DNA of 64,000 nt. Source: Enoplolaimus lenunculus. Taxonomy: Eukaryota; Nematoda; Enoplea; Enoplida; Thoracostomopsidae. Positions 43,111 to 58,700 of the stretch are shown one piece after another (the first letter of the stretch is position 1; every line of letters starts with the position of its first letter). The notes under the pieces were generated by a model. It ran no database searches and was not told where the DNA came from. It was given only the letters and a program-made list of their open reading frames with translations. The stretch spans positions 310,001 through 374,000 of the forward strand of contig JASANG010002092.1 of the NCBI GenBank assembly GCA_030248215.1, in the 5' to 3' direction. Both the position numbers and the translations under genes were made by a program.

Positions 43111-45417
43111 AACTTATACAATAATGCGAGGACAGGTCTTTTCAATTCTGATGATAAGTCAGGGGATTATTTTATAGCTTTTATAGCGCTACAACGTATT
43201 TTTAGGATGAGATCAGTGCGATAAACTGTTGTTATATATGGTACAGATTTACAAGTAAACCCTTTATTAAGTTTAGAACATCCGCATAGAAAGCATGTCT
43301 ATAGGAAGTAGGTAGCGTATTATTTTCGTGGGAGTACAAAATTATATCAAAGTCCAAAAAAGTAAAAATTGTTCGTTGTTAAAACATTTTTTGCACGGTG
43401 CCACTGTATTCATCTATTGCTGAACTGAAAAAAGCGTCACATGTCATAATTCGGTTCCTTCATATTCAGCAAATTTCGCAAGTTCACATTTTTACTGCTT
43501 ATTAAACGAAGTCTCGTACACATACGTTTTACCACTAAGGCTGGGTTGCATAAGTAGGCTTTGTTTAAATATAATTTTGGCCGAAGTCGACATTTCACTA
43601 ACGTTTTGCAGCTTTATCTTAACTCTCACATAGGCGTTTAAAAAATTACTTGCCAAAAGGTTGCCAAAAATTGAGCTATAAAATTTTGATCTTCTTTTCG
43701 CCGATTGTTCAAGCGATAAATAACTCGTCAGAGACAATACGTATTTATCAAAATCTAAAACTTTTAAACTTGAGCATGTTTTGTGACTGAATACCCAAAA
43801 TAGACTAAGTAAGAGGTTGAGTTTAATTGGTGTTTTTGCAACCCAACCTCAGACTCTAAACATCTCATTTAGAATAATATATATTCTCAACTACCAAAGT
43901 ACCTACGAAATGTCAAACATAAACACAAAATATTAATATATTTAATTGCGATATTTGATTGAATTATTAATTTAATTTATGGTCGTTTCAAGTTAATGTT
44001 TTAGTATTTAAACACAAATTAATTAAAAGAACAAAAGTTTAAGAGCTAATCAGCTTCTAATATTTAACCATAAACGATACATTTACGTTCATTAATTTTA
44101 CATTTTAGAACAAAACCAAAATCTATGCAACGCATCATAATTTACACTTAATTTGATTTAATTGACTTGTTCTCAAATTTTAACTGAAATACTCTCACAA
44201 TTCAAATTCAATTAAAATGATACATTTCCTACACGCCCACTTTGTTAACGTTGAAGGCGTCGGTGGCTTGAACATCTATGTACCGGTTTGTAATTTTAAA
44301 ATTGTTAAATGAGTTTGAAAATTGAAATTCCGGCTATTAATCTAGACGAAACAAACACGTGGAAGTAAAACCAGCAGGCGACAACTGTACTCGAAAAATA
44401 TCGAAAGGAGGTAAAACAAACTTTGAAGCAGCTTTGATCGGAGCCAGTTGTCAAGTTGGTATGGAGTTAAAATAATGTTGGAATTGCAAATTTTAGCAAT
44501 GTAAATGGTGATTCTGAAAACTCACTGAACGACACAACTGTCATATAAAATATGTATACTAAGAATTTTACCAGCGAAATTGCTCGAACCGTTAGTAAAA
44601 TTGCCAGGGAAACCGAAAATTGATTTCTGCTGGAGCCGTACTCATAGCTTTGGTTTCACCAGTGGCACAGGAACGATTCATAAAATGGGGAACAACATGA
44701 CCAAAACGTTTCATAAAGCGTAAGTCTGGTGACAAATTCTGAATAAGTCTGTTAGTCGAGATTCTCTGGGAGTTAATTCCTTGCGACTATCACACTTCTC
44801 TTAAAGGTTCGTTTGTTTTTTTTCGGCAACTTAAAATAATTTGAATGAGTAGTTTTATTTGCCCGACAAAAAAGAATTTGAAGTAGTTTAAGGCAAGATT
44901 TGGGATTTTGGAATTTCTGCCTGAGATTTTAAAATCTTAGGATGTGGTCGCAAGTGGGATCTTGTACTTTGGGCTATTTCAGTTCAGAGGCAATGTTTTG
45001 TGGGAACCCCATCTGGATCACCGAAGCCCCCATGTAATCGAATTACGCCCCCACGAGACTCAACCAGGCGCCTATTAAATTCACCGAAACCAGGAGCCGT
45101 CTACCGTGACCCTGCGCACAATATATACAAATTATTCATACATGCTTTTAGAGCTAAAGCTTTTGACTGAAATAATCAGCATTTGGAAGTATGTATCCCA
45201 ATACTAAATTTTTGATGTGGAAAAATTTAGTTTGAAGATCTGACTTTAACAATTTCGCTTAAACAGTGCCTTAAGAGTAAACTATTAAATATTTACGGTG
45301 AAGAAACCTAGTGAGCAAAGCGAGACAGAATAAGTCTAAGAATAACCGGAAGGCTAATCCTTAACTTATTAATAATGAGCCTAGGTCTAGAACGCATTAA
45401 TTAAATGATGGACTAAA

Positions 45418-45490
45418 AATTGTCGAGTTGACGAGTTTTCGTATGCAAGTTAATCGTCGAGTAGTTGTCCAGTTACAAATTGTCATGATG
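45418..45490. repeat. GTCG foldback element, remnant
   Basis: A run of gtcgagttgacgagttttcg and ttaatcgtcgagtagttgtc resembles one arm of the elements at 28538 and 30481. The opposite arm is not evident. Confidence 0.5.
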
Positions 45491-46737
45491 CCAAGAAACA
45501 TCAGAATGATTTCTAATACTAAAATTATGGTTGCCAGGTATATGCAGGTTTGGTAGTGGAATTTTTCGCGTAATAGAAACTTTAGGGCAATCTTGGAATG
45601 CCTATTTTATTTCGCCAAAGTGGCCTAAATTAAAACTACCTAATTCGCTTCACCCCCAACTCCAGTAACATTTGTTGATCGGCGGTTCCTGCTTCCGTCG
45701 TTTGCACCTCCCTGACATTACCAAGCTCATGATGTATTGAACGCCAGCTTAATTTACTTTCATCAAAGCAGATAACCGAAATGTAAAAACGTTCAAATGT
45801 TATATTAAAACTTCAAACCTTGATATGTGAAAAAGACAAAATATTTAATAAATAGATATACACGTGATATGACTACATGGCGTTGTCACTTCTTTCGTGA
45901 CGTCGGTAGTTTTACACACTGTAGCCAAATTAAACTTTATGTACTCAAGAATATTCGTGTTATTGAAAAAAATCTATTTTCATTATGTATATGCCATAAT
46001 TGCTATTAATAGCGGACAATATCGTCTTCACGGCGAAGAAATAGATTAAAACATATCCGTTATTCCGGCTCATACATTGCACGTGGAGAAATGTGTTTAG
46101 TGAAAGTAAACCTGTCTGTGTTGAAGTCTGATACCAGAAATACACTTAATGACATAAGCAAACTAAAATAAGATTAAAACGTTAGAAACCATATCAAGTA
46201 TTCAGCTATATATTAGAAAACCATGGCAAAACAAACATATTATAAAGGCAGTGACAGAATGACATGACCATCGATAGTAAGTAGTTCTACTGTAGACATT
46301 TTGCAATAATTATATTTCTACAATAGTTTTGCTATTTACAAATTCAATTGCGATGATCTCACAGATCATTTATTGAAGTTATTAAAATATACGTAACATA
46401 GTAAAAACCAAAATCTTCGTTCAGAAATCTCGCTTTAATACATTTTTCGAAATCTCACCAACATTAACGTATTAATTCGAAAAGCGAAACAATACTTATA
46501 AAAGCTAACCGTTAGGCAACTAAAGGAAGAGTGTTCATACTTCCAACAGCAACACCATAAATATATACAGCATACACCTGGCCAAAAATGAGCACAATGT
46601 TTTTGACAAAAAGATTGTCCTGCTTAGTACGTCAAGGTTTGGGCTGCTGCTGATAATACTAGAGCACAACAAGAACACACACAGCAGCACAACAAATAAT
46701 GTAGCATGTCCATCAAAATACATCTACGCGGTGTTAC

Positions 46738-49700
46738 TTAAAAATCAGAAAAATTCGGCTCAGGTGAAGCTTCGCTGGATCCACCGGCTGGATGATCCTT
46801 GTATTTCGCTTTTCGGATGGCTGCCAGTTTTACACGCGCTTCACCCAATTCGCGTTCTTTTCGAAGAACCTCCTCTTGTGCATCAAGAACCTGCGAATTT
46901 TAATTCGAAACAAATAATTTTCATCAGGCGAAAGTCAAACCCATCAGACCAAAGATTTCAAAGCATAATATGGTGTTTTTGCATGGATTCAAAACATTGT
47001 TGCCTAGTAAACGTTTGTAATCCAAAGAAGTATTCTGAATAGAATCCAAAGAGGGGACTCGTCTTCTGAATAGCATCCAAAGAGGGGACTCGTCTTCTGC
47101 ACCGCATTACAATACATCGGTGCCAAACAAAACATGAAAAAAGTAGTTTTGTAACAACCAAACTTGTGAAATAATTTAAATAGACTTAACTATAAGTTGA
47201 TATGCAAATTAATTAATAGCTAACTATTCAATTATCGGTCTTGGAGGTTTATAAACAATTTTCAGATGTCTCACACTCAAACCCTTTAGTGTTGAATTTG
47301 ATTGCCTGCAACCGTCATAATCAGTGAAATAATATTAAATAGTCCTAAGTTAGCTTAACTAATTAAGCTAAAATGCAAATTAGGTATTAGCTAACTATTC
47401 AATTATTGGCCTTGAAGGTATAATGGACAATTTAGGTCGATTGGTCGCACCCAAAAACCCTTCAGTGACCCTAATAATCAGTGAAATAATTTAAACAGTC
47501 TAACTTTAGGCTTATTAATCAAGCTTAGCTATTAGCTAACTAATCTATCGGCTTTGGAGGTTTGTAAACAGTTTTTATTTTGATTTCTAGTACCCAGAAA
47601 CCCTTTAATGCTGAAATTAGATTGCTTGTAACTCTAATAATTAGTGAAATACAGTAAAAAGTACTAATTTAGGCTTAACCAAATTATACAAATTACTGTG
47701 TAGCTAATAAACGGACTAAGTTTTAAAACCCCAAATGCGAGGTTAATACCCCAGGATAAAGAAGCTTTCAAACAAAAAAGTTTATCAAAATCGGTTCGGT
47801 TACTGAAATTTTTTTCAGACGGACGGACAGACGGACATCCACCTTTCGACCCCCGAGCACAAAATATAAAACGCTTCGTGAATTTCGCTTTGCTCAAAAA
47901 ATATTAAAATTTGCAATATTGTATACATTACTTACCTGTGTAATGCCGCCCACCATTCGCTGACTAATAATTAACGTGCGTTCATCTTCAACTTCGATTG
48001 CGTGTTTTGCAGCGCGAACTAAATGATCAGTTGCAATTTTAACAGCATTACCTGCTGCCTGAAAATTGTTACAAAAAGTTTGATAAATAAAATGAAATCA
48101 CAGCCAAAAGACCAAACAATAGCCTCAAACTATTGGTAACACACTAGGTAAAGTTATTCAATAAAGATGTTGGGAATTAAGTTTCACAACGACACAGATT
48201 TAATTCTGAACGGAACGGTTAATTAATCGTTGCATATACATTATAAGAACATATCACCTCAGATCCTAATCACTGTCTGGAGTACAATCGCGTCGCGATT
48301 GCATTCCAAACCGGGACTCTGATGGCAGTTGCATTTTCCTTGTAGTAAAAGCTATCGCTCCGAATTCTCACAAAATTGTGCACGTGACTGCCCATTATAT
48401 CTCTACCACTCACTTGTAATCTATGCATTGCTTTCGAATTCATATCGGCTTTCACTTGACACGCGACCAATAATTGGGCAGTGCTAGCGGCGACTTGTTT
48501 TGCTGCAGAAATTAACTTTTCTTCAGTCGCATGTCCTTGTACGAGTGAGTTCGCTGCTTCACACAAGGTATGGGTCGCAGCGGCGACCAGTCGCGCTGCG
48601 GAAATGAGTCCTTCAGACCACTGATAGTCTTCCGATGCTACTTTTGGTCGAGGATCAATCTGTATTCAGTATAAAATACATACTTTAATCGCGATATTAA
48701 TTTTAATGTTTAACTTCCACTTTCAATTTAAGTAAAATGAAAATTATTACGTAGACCAATAATTAGTAAAAGATTTTTTGTTACAAACGGAATTTCAGCC
48801 AATTATTTAGATCCAGTAAAAGATTACACAAGTTAAAGGCCCTGCGGTCTTAAAAAGTGTCTGAAAATATTGCTTGCAATGCAGATTACGCGCGTACAAC
48901 AAATTAATAGGAAATTTATACGGAACAAGTAAAACATTACTCGTCCTTGGTTGACCAGCTCGCGTTGCGCTGCAGATGCGGCTTTAACCAGCGTTGAAAC
49001 TGCGGTTGCAATTGATTTTGCAGCCTCCAAGATTTGTTCGTCAAAATTCAATGATTCGTCGGCAGTCTGAAATTTATTAAAACATTAATGAAGCAAAATA
49101 TTTTAGCGAAAACTCAAAATAAATACAAAATTTTTTTTATCATATAGCTTTTAACAGATTAACAGATGTACCGTTCAGTTTTTTCAAGATTTTTTTATAC
49201 AAAACCAGTACCCAAAGGCCAAAATTATATAGTACATATAGCACATTGCACTACGACATCCAAGAAACGTGTGAAATGGTTATTTTATTATTATAACTAA
49301 CTAGCAATGTTTTCAATATCAGCGTAGTTATTAATACTCGTTGAATAACAACAGAAACAGTAGATTGGTTTCTACCATTACCAGTTCCTATGTCATTTAA
49401 TTCTAATAAACTTCAATTTGTTTGTTAAATACTGTTAAGTAATCGTTTAGCAAAAAATGCGGTCAAGGAATTCATCGGTGAGTTATGACAAGGCATTTGA
49501 CAACTACGACCGCGTCCAGCACCGACCATACAAACTCGATTAGACCCAATGCACCGAAGACACAAAACGGTCGATTTATAAGCTGCAATGTGGATATGTG
49601 TGATATCTGGTTGAATGGATCGTTCATGTAACACTCATTCAATTGGCCAACCCAAGAATATCAAACATATCTCATTGCAACCACGAGTCTTTCACTTCGA

Positions 49701-52700
49701 TCAAGCGAAATTATTTCGTAGTGAACATTTTTTAACGAAGTCTTCTTGTTTAATATTCACCAAATAATAATTCAAACAATGCCGTTAAATAAATTCACGA
49801 ATTCATGTTTTTCTTCAGTCACACCACATCGCACAATTGACCTGTTTATATACAACTTTAAAAACGTAAAGTCCAACAGAAGTTAAATATTTATTAATAT
49901 TTTATGGCATCAAAATTATAGCCTGTTGCAGTCATACAAGTTAACAGTCGATGTTTTCACACGTCCGCCAAAGAGAACAAAACGTACTAATCTACTAACG
50001 GTTTGCACAAAAAATTTTGATAACCAATCTTTACGCATAGCTACTGAATCGTTTGACCAAAAAATAGATCAAATTATAAAACAAGAAGTTAAAGTAGCAT
50101 GGAAATGATTTGCATCTGATACGACTAATCGCAGTAAGTTTAGCATTGTGTTTCTATCGCTAATAGCTCGATTCTGTAATGTATTATATTGGGCAACAAA
50201 AACAAAAAACAACAACAACTGCTACTACAACAACTACTACAAGAACTTTAATGTTGCGAGCTAATGCGTGGTACCTGCCTTAGTTATAGAGTGAAAAGTT
50301 TTAACACTTACTTTAACACTGATCTCTCGCGGCTTCAACGTCGCAAGCTTTCTAGCTGCTGCTTCAATAGAATTCGCAGCACCCAACAATTCATTTTCAG
50401 CAATTACTGTAGGGTCAGATGGGTCGACCCAGTCAGAACCTGAGAAGCGCACGAAAACAGTACAAATATAACATTACAAAACAACTAAACTACAACAATT
50501 TATGTATTTTATAACAACAATAACTCTGAAATGATTGTGAACTTTAAGGACAATAATGTGCCGCGTAAAACAAACACTATTCAAGAAACTTGCAATCGAT
50601 CAACATCCCATTACAATGACAGCCACACAGTACGGAGCCGGCTTACGAATTGGAATTCTAACACCGCAATTAAGCTGAGCGAGCAGAAAACTTAAACTAA
50701 GAACTACATATTGAATAAACTAATAATAATTGTTCCGCATTATGAATAGTTTTTTGTGAGAGCAATAGTGCAATAGTCACTAGCATTAAACGATGCTATT
50801 CGAGCTTTCCAACAGATTGGTTTGTGAAAGTTTCAGCCTTGTTTCATTTTCGAGAATAATATTATCCAAGCTTTAGAAACATAACATAACTTACAATGAA
50901 TATTTTTTATACCTTTAAGCACTTCAGCATAAGATATCAAATCGGTGACGGCTTGTGCAATATTGCGCGACGCAGGCGCTAAGAGTTGTTTGGTTTCTCC
51001 AGTTGGTTTTTGCAGTATCAAATGTAACGCTTGAAGCATTTCCCGAACCTTGATTGCAACATCGCGACCTGCGTCCAGTGCACGATATTTTCCATCTGCG
51101 TTATCTGCCTTTGATGCAACTGCCTGCAGAATAACTCAAAGTGTGTATAAATAGACCACAATCAGTATGATGCCATTAAAGAAAAGACCAGCGGCATATT
51201 TAAAATAATGCGACTATACAACAGATAAACTCAAGGAATACCTTTGCGGGCAGTGCCAGGGTCAAACTCTTTTGTTTGGAATTTTTGTTCAGTTGTTCGT
51301 AGGCGTTTTTAGTTGGTAAAATATGAACCCCCTTGGAGATATTTATAGAACATGACTCCCATTCCAAAATCCTGGCTATGCAGATAAGTAAACATGGACC
51401 CTTTTCCAAAATCCGGGCTACGCCTATGAATAAACTCACCATTATGCACGAACGATGTAAAAGCTGTATTTTCGTACACCATTACTACAATATTAATATC
51501 TTTTCAACACAGACATAACAAGGTTTACAGGCGGCTACTTCAACTTCAAAGCTAACTGCAACTCCTAGCATTAATTTTAGTCCCGAACGGTCTACTGACC
51601 AAAACTGCTTGCTTAACGCTTGAATATCTGCAGCTACTGCTGTAGACAAACCAACCTTGCACGTGTTTAATAAATCTGCTACGACTTTTCGTGCCATATT
51701 TCCAGCGACAATGACGTCATCTTGTTGACACGAAGTGCCAGCAGCCACAGTTTTCGCCGTTGCATCAGTGATTGGTTTTGTAACTCGAATCAAATCTTCT
51801 GGATTCGCATCGATCGACGAGGCCGTATCACTGCTTGCATCATACGCCTAAACTAACCAAAAAACAACTCTCTATAGGCATGATAAACAGAAAATTAGCG
51901 ATATTATCGAGGTAGATTTTGAATAACGATTATTCAACAGATCAACTAAATGTGTCAGTAAATTTTTCAAAAACATAGATCTACTTAAAATGCTAACTAC
52001 GACAAAGAAACCGTTGAGTAGCATTATTACCGAAAAAAACATTTTGATAAAAAATTCTTCTAAACTGAAGCTCATTGGAAACGAAGTTTGTAAACGTTTT
52101 TATGGGACAGAAATTTTAATTGTGAAATAAAATGTACTGATCTTATAAAATAACTAGTCAGTATAAATAATACAAAACGATGCTGCAGCTAGGGAATATG
52201 ATTGAAAATGGGGTACAAAGCCGAATCTTACCCGAATTTCCTGTGCAATTGCTTCAATTGCCGCCTCCAACGCCCGAGTTCCTCGTTGATGTTCGTCTTC
52301 GACAGTTTTGACAGTTTTCAGCAAACTAGTTACATTCGTCACCATTACCTAAAATAAAACCGATCAAAGATTAACAAATTTTGATTAAATCATAGCACGA
52401 TAAATATAACTATTATAATCACTAACCTGTTTTCTTGGTTTACCTGGGGTTACTCTAGAGTTGTTGAAGGCATCGTCAAATGAGGTACAGTTTAGTAAAT
52501 AAAAGCATTGCTAAAACGTTAACGAAGAATTCTGCACGGAAAGTTTGTCTTTTGGTATGACCCACGTCTAATCAACCATAATTAAATTTTTGACCAGTTG
52601 GTCATAAACGTAAATTTTAATGAAATTTTTGAATACTTCATGTAACAGGCACAGAATCGATGCAGTAACCCCAGGTTAATGCTGAAACAGAATACCTGAA

Positions 52701-55700
52701 ACCAAATCCTGAAACAAAATACTGATGCGAAAAGCTAGAAAAATGTTTTAATACTCACCACCGTTTGTCAATCCAATAATACTGAAATTTAAACTTTATG
52801 CCTGCAAATAACAGAAACTTGTTTAGTTTTGAAAAGATTGTAATAAAAACAGACATAAAATGAATGATACGCACCATGCGCTCTGTCGCAATGTACCGCC
52901 CTTTAGCAAATAAGTAGTGAACATGATGCAATCGAATATTCAGCTCCGATAAAAAAATCGACATCCAGCTCCGATAAAAAAATCGATATCCGGCTCCGGA
53001 GGAACAACCTTATAGGAAATTTCATAGTCGGTAATACTACTACAATCGCGTTATTAATTTTCAGTTTTTGTTGAAATTATGTACTTAAATATCCGGCTCT
53101 GGCTCTGGTTATTTTGGTATACAGTTGAACCATGACAGCGACCGGATAAAAGCACAAGATAAAGCTAAAGGGCGATACAAATCGAAAGATGGTCAGTGAG
53201 CGCTCTTTCTTGCGCACCTTTGCAGCTTCTTTCAAATAAATCATTGCCGGGTCATTATATCGTTTGCCTGAGGCGTTTTTGGTGGCTTGTATTAGATTTG
53301 CTAACGCTGCGGCAACATCTTTGACTGCGTTAATCACAAGCACCTAAAAGCTCTGCATTCATGGTTAAAAACACAACACTCAAAAATAATTAACAGAACC
53401 AAAAAATTATTCTTTTAGAAAAATTAATCGTAGATTTTATGGTAGACACAAAAACGAAAAGTATTGGTATTATTTCAGCATTTCGCTAAACCAATCTCGA
53501 AGATTCCTCCGGGATCAACACGGAGAAACATGGTAATGGGGTCTTTTTAGAAAACACCCAATATAGAAATCAGGGGTAAAATTTGAAATAAAAAGCACTA
53601 AGGTAAATATCAGGAGTAAACAATTAGAACTTCTCACCACTGTATTTTTAGCAAATTTTCGTTAAATTTGCCGTTTCGGAGATAATAGGTGGCAGGTTAC
53701 GAAAATTGATTTTTTACGTTTCAGTTATTGGAATGATATCTGTCTGCTGTAATGATATACACATTACCTGTTATCACACAACGAGCAAAAACAAAACAAA
53801 AATCAAGCACAAAACAGTGTAAACAGGTGTCGCCTACAAACTAACATCTACAGCACGGGTTAATGTGGGCAAAAATGCACAAACTCTAAAAATGCGCAAA
53901 AAACGTATTAGCTATAGGAACGTAATCGGTAATTTTTCATTTAATGTTATGTTTTCTGTTAACAATCTCATGCTTTATGTGGCGTTTATACAGTGTTAGC
54001 GGCGTAACTTTGGACAACCAGAATCACAGTGGAACGGGCCGGTGTAGTAGTGAAATACACAGAGTTGCGTAGGCACAGCTAAAAACCTAATTCATGTAAA
54101 ACAAATTTCAACAAACTAATTGATTTAAAATTAATCATTGAGTGTTGCACAAAACTAGCTTGCTAGCATTTCGAAATATGTGTTGGGTAATTTACGTTCT
54201 TAAGTAATAATTGCATTTTAGGAAAACAGCTTGTCTAAACTGAACGATATGTAAATATAAAGAATAAACTTGCATCACGAATACAATTTTTATGTCTAGT
54301 AAGTAGCAAAGGCGCAATAACTTTTTCTAAGTGTCATAACATAAGACATAATTTCGCTTAGCATGTCAAACTAACATTCAAACAAAGACTCTATTCATGT
54401 GACAAAGATTAAGCATGCATGGCGCAGCCCAAAGTACAGATATTTGTGTTTCCTACCAATAGACTGAAAAAAACTGAGCTCGGATTTAGCTGTCTTATGT
54501 TATTTTCGGGATTTTATTTGATCAGTAATCTGCCCACATTAACACTAACTACGACACCGTCCTGTTCTGCTATGATTTTTGATTTGTTTAGTACCACGTT
54601 ATAAATACGGCATACCATTACACATAACATAACTATAAAGATTGACAGGACATTTTTTGTTGCGGCAGCGTTATTCTCTTCTAAAAACTACGTTGCAAAA
54701 ATTTCAACATAAAATATATTGTCAATTTTTTTGCAAAATTTGGTTCTCCAGTTTAAACATAAGCATATTTGGATGGTCGAAAACAAAGTAACACGTTACT
54801 TCTAAAATATTCTGTTTCTTTCAAACAGTACGTACTACCTATACGATCTTACATAAAATACAAGCCATCCAAACGGTAACAAGGGCCAATAAAACTGTTC
54901 ACCAAAATATGATCATGATATAAATACTAAAAACGTTAATGCGCTGTAAAGCCAATTCTCAGCAGTATAATAACGGCAATAATGTAACTGTTCTAGAGTT
55001 AAATTTCTGACAATACTAAGCCTAACCCGCAAGCGCCTTTTCTTGCCAGTTCAGTACATGGCATCCCTGATTGTAATGCCCGAGACTTCAAAACTGAGTA
55101 TAAAAGCAGTATTGCCTGTATCCAGAAATCGCCCCAGTTATCTTCAAACGTCTAATTTCATACTAATGAAATGACCTAGCATTAATGTAATGAATACGGC
55201 GAAATAGTGTTGACACCCACCTGGGCTTCTGAATTCTGAGATGTAAGAGCCGCAGCACCAGACTTAACCACATCAGACAAATTGACAATAGTCCGAACGG
55301 CGTTCTGAGCTGCGACTGCTAGCTGCTCCTGGCTAGACGCTGCACCTGACACTAAGGCTTTAGTGTCTTCTACAAGAGCTTTGGCAGTCTGAAAAATGCA
55401 ATTACGGTTATAAAATACAGAGCATGGAAAAATAGACGCAAAATATCAAAAACTATGTGATAACCTAACCAAGCATAAACAAACTCTACATAAGAAGATT
55501 TTACGGTTTTTATTTATGTAATGTTGTTTTAACCAATTTCGCTTCTTGGGCACCGAGTTCTTAACGTCCACAGTTCGTACCAAAACATGGTTCACAAAAA
55601 TTACGGTTGATGAAAAGCATAGGGCCCTGCTCACTAGAAAACATGTGGTTAGGAAACTTAGAGGCTGGAAAGCTTATGCTGACTTCGGCTTAAAATTAGA

Positions 55701-58700
55701 CTTATGTTTAGATTTGGGCCACAACTACGTTTGACACTATTCTATTACCACACCTAATGCAGCAAAATGTGACCATGTAATATTTTCTCACTTTAAGAAT
55801 AGCTTCTCTGTGATCGGAAAATACATCGCCTTCCTTTTCTGGATTTAGTGTGCCCGCTGTCGCAAACATTATTGTTGTGTCTAGATCTCCAATGATTCCA
55901 GATACTGTGGATGCGGCATTAATACATGCTTGTGTTCCTGATAACATATTCTATGTTTAGTTTATTCTTAACAGTTTTAGCTGTAGTCAAATGCGTACAA
56001 CGCTCTAAATAAAAAATTTCCTGCTTGGAACAAAGCATGTGAAACAAATATATTAAATTCGCGGTTTAGCAACGCAAATACTAAACGTAGCTCTAATCTA
56101 ATCTTACACCTAATGGTATTCACAAAAGCGGGTAGACCTATCGCCAGCTAGTAAACAAAACACGAACTATGTGTCGCAAACTCAACTAACACGTACAACA
56201 ATTGCAAAAATTGTGCTAAAATTCGAAGCTCGCCATTACCTGGCTTGCAAGCCGCTACTTCTTACTTAACGTTTCGTTAAATTAAACACGCACCTCGGCT
56301 AGAAGATTGCAGCGCTGCAAGAACAAATGCCACCTTTTCTGAAACAATGCGAGCAGAATCAGCCAGATCGCGTTTTGCAAACGTATCGGATGGATTAGCT
56401 CTAACAGCACCAGCGTATTTGACCAGATCCATGCATGCAGTGCCGAGTTCTTGAACACTTGAACGAATGCGGAAAGCGGACTGCAAAAATTATCTCACTA
56501 GCTACAACAAACTGTCAATTAAAGACGTCTTTCACGCTCAATTTTAAGGAACAAACTAAAAAATAGTTAGCAGAAACTTGAACCTCCAGTGATAAATGCT
56601 AATTATATCAAGTTGATTAACATGCACCCTGTCAACCGCACTACATAAACTATGATTAACTTCTAGCAAAACTTTATACCAAATAGAAATAACTTGACAA
56701 CAAGCAAAACTTGAACCTCGAAATGACACAATATAGTTAGGCCAAGTTGATAAAAATATGCGCAGTCGATGACCTGACTTCCAAACTTTATTTATGACTC
56801 CTATCTCAATTACAGACAGCTATGAACTTCACAGCTGGCAAAAACTTGACCTCGAAATAACAATGCTAATTAGGCACAGGCTGATTAAAATACAACACAT
56901 TTCGTCGCGACAAAATCACTGTCTTAGTAATAAATACAATACCTCAGATCCGGCACACGAGGCAACAGCATATCGTGTGTCGTCCGCAAGCAGCGAATAA
57001 TGATGAGCGAGTTCAACGGCAAGTTGAGCCAACTCATTTACATTCGTATATGATTTCGATACCATTTCCTGTGACAAGCGGGCAATTTCTTTACACGATT
57101 TCACCATTCGTGTTTGAACATCGACAAACGAATATTCTTCTGTTATTGTTAGCGTTTCGTCAGTCTGAAACCAAAATAGTACAAGCGGAATTACCTTTGC
57201 AAATAAAATCTTAACACCCTTGAAAAAAATTTCACCTGCGCAAAACATTGTGAATACAAATACAATACATACCTACCATATATACATTTGAGAAATGAAT
57301 ACACGTACTTGTAACACCAAACAAAACATCAAATAAACTGGCACCTCATGGCAGGCACCAGCAAACATACATAAATTACAATACTGCACATTAGTACAGT
57401 TAATACTGTTAGTATGCACCCAATATTTCACGATAAAATTGTGCTGCAAACTTAATGAGCATAACCTAAGATAGCATAATAATATTGTGTAAAAGCTTAG
57501 TTTTGTAGACGCTGCAGTGTAACTTGGTACGCAAACTAAACAAGAGCCTTTTTAAGCTACAGCGCTATGAAGCTGACATTTCAATTGTATTCCTACGTGC
57601 TTCTGCGATTCTGTTATAAAAAGTTAAAGTTCCATGCGCGATTCAGTCATCACTCAATGTTCAATGTGTAACGAAATCTACAAAATGAAATCATGCGATT
57701 AGACACACTGACAAATAAATTTTAACTTTGTTCACTTTGAATTTAGTTCCTTCAAAAATGATAAAATTTAATAAGATGCCGCGCATTTAGCTGGCATACT
57801 AATACTATTCAAGAACTAGGTAGAGCTTGGCATCAAACTGTCAAACTTATCTTATAGATTCAAAGATTCATACCGAAGTTTATAAAAAAGTATTTTCAAA
57901 TCAGATATCAAAACAGTGCTGGCTGAATCAAAGAAATTATTACAGTTTTCCCTAATAACGACATAGAGTACCATTTTTATACCAAAGTTTGGTACGAAAA
58001 TCCCTTTAACATCTGAATCAAAAAAGATTTCTGGTTCAAGAGATTTTCCCAATAAAACATAATACGAAAAGTAGAATAGAAACTCACCTTTGCGATCGAT
58101 TTGCTAATAGTGTCAAGCGTAGTCGATAAGACTCCGCTTTCTGCCACTGCATGCGACAATGTCGCTTGCAGTTCTGATAGCGCATCACGAAGTGTTTCTG
58201 CTGCTTCGTCCACAGCCGAATGCAAATGGTCTGCCTGAAATACACAAAAACGCACCGAGTCAATTCAGGTATTTGCCCGCAAACCATAAACAAACTAAGG
58301 ATGTTAGTAAATTCACACATAAGCGTAAACCGCAAAATGCAATAATAAACCTGGATAAAAATAAGTGTTGGAAATTGCACTGTAATATTGTGCGATGGTG
58401 TCCAGTAGCGAACGTAAAAATAGTTTCATAACTAGAAATTCGGTGCTATTCGACGCAGAAATATGTTGGATGTTGTTAAAAAGTGCAGCACAACCTTTAG
58501 ACTGACTTTGAAATAAATAAAATAGCAAGGTATCTGGATGAACGTAACTAATTTGTTCTTGGAAGTCAGTCGGCAAACATTTCTCAAAACCAAGTCGACT
58601 TATTTAACGACATTGAGAATACGTAAAAATGTATTCTCATGACACTTCTTAGAAATTTCTTCCATGTCGATTTCTAATAATTAAACTCAATGCTTCTTTA

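Larger units (their letters stand above)
37257..46737. other. Intergenic region between bsx and talin, no gene seen
   Basis: This is 9.5 kb of AT-rich DNA. It holds one GAGTTGA MITE (38063-38313), a Penelope-like relic (42784-43110), an AT microsatellite-like run near 42640-42710 and a small GTCG foldback remnant (45418-45490). No open frame shows a recognisable domain. The stretch just right of 37256 is the place to expect the bsx promoter, but I cannot point to its elements. Confidence 0.55.
46738..49066 (-). other. Talin I/LWEQ (THATCH) actin-binding module and dimerisation helix
   Basis: These are the last four talin exons. The I/LWEQ blocks are visible: EQILEAAKSIATAVSTLV, YQWSEGLISAARLVAAAT, AKQVAASTAQLLVACQVKAD and AAGNAVKIATDHLVRAA. 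MVGGITQ and a charged helix (QEEVLRKERELGEARVKLAA) follow, matching the C-terminal dimerisation helix that lets two talins grip F-actin. The tail after AKYK (DHPAGGSSEASPEPNFSDF) is acidic and serine-rich and unlike the vertebrate end. Confidence 0.93.
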
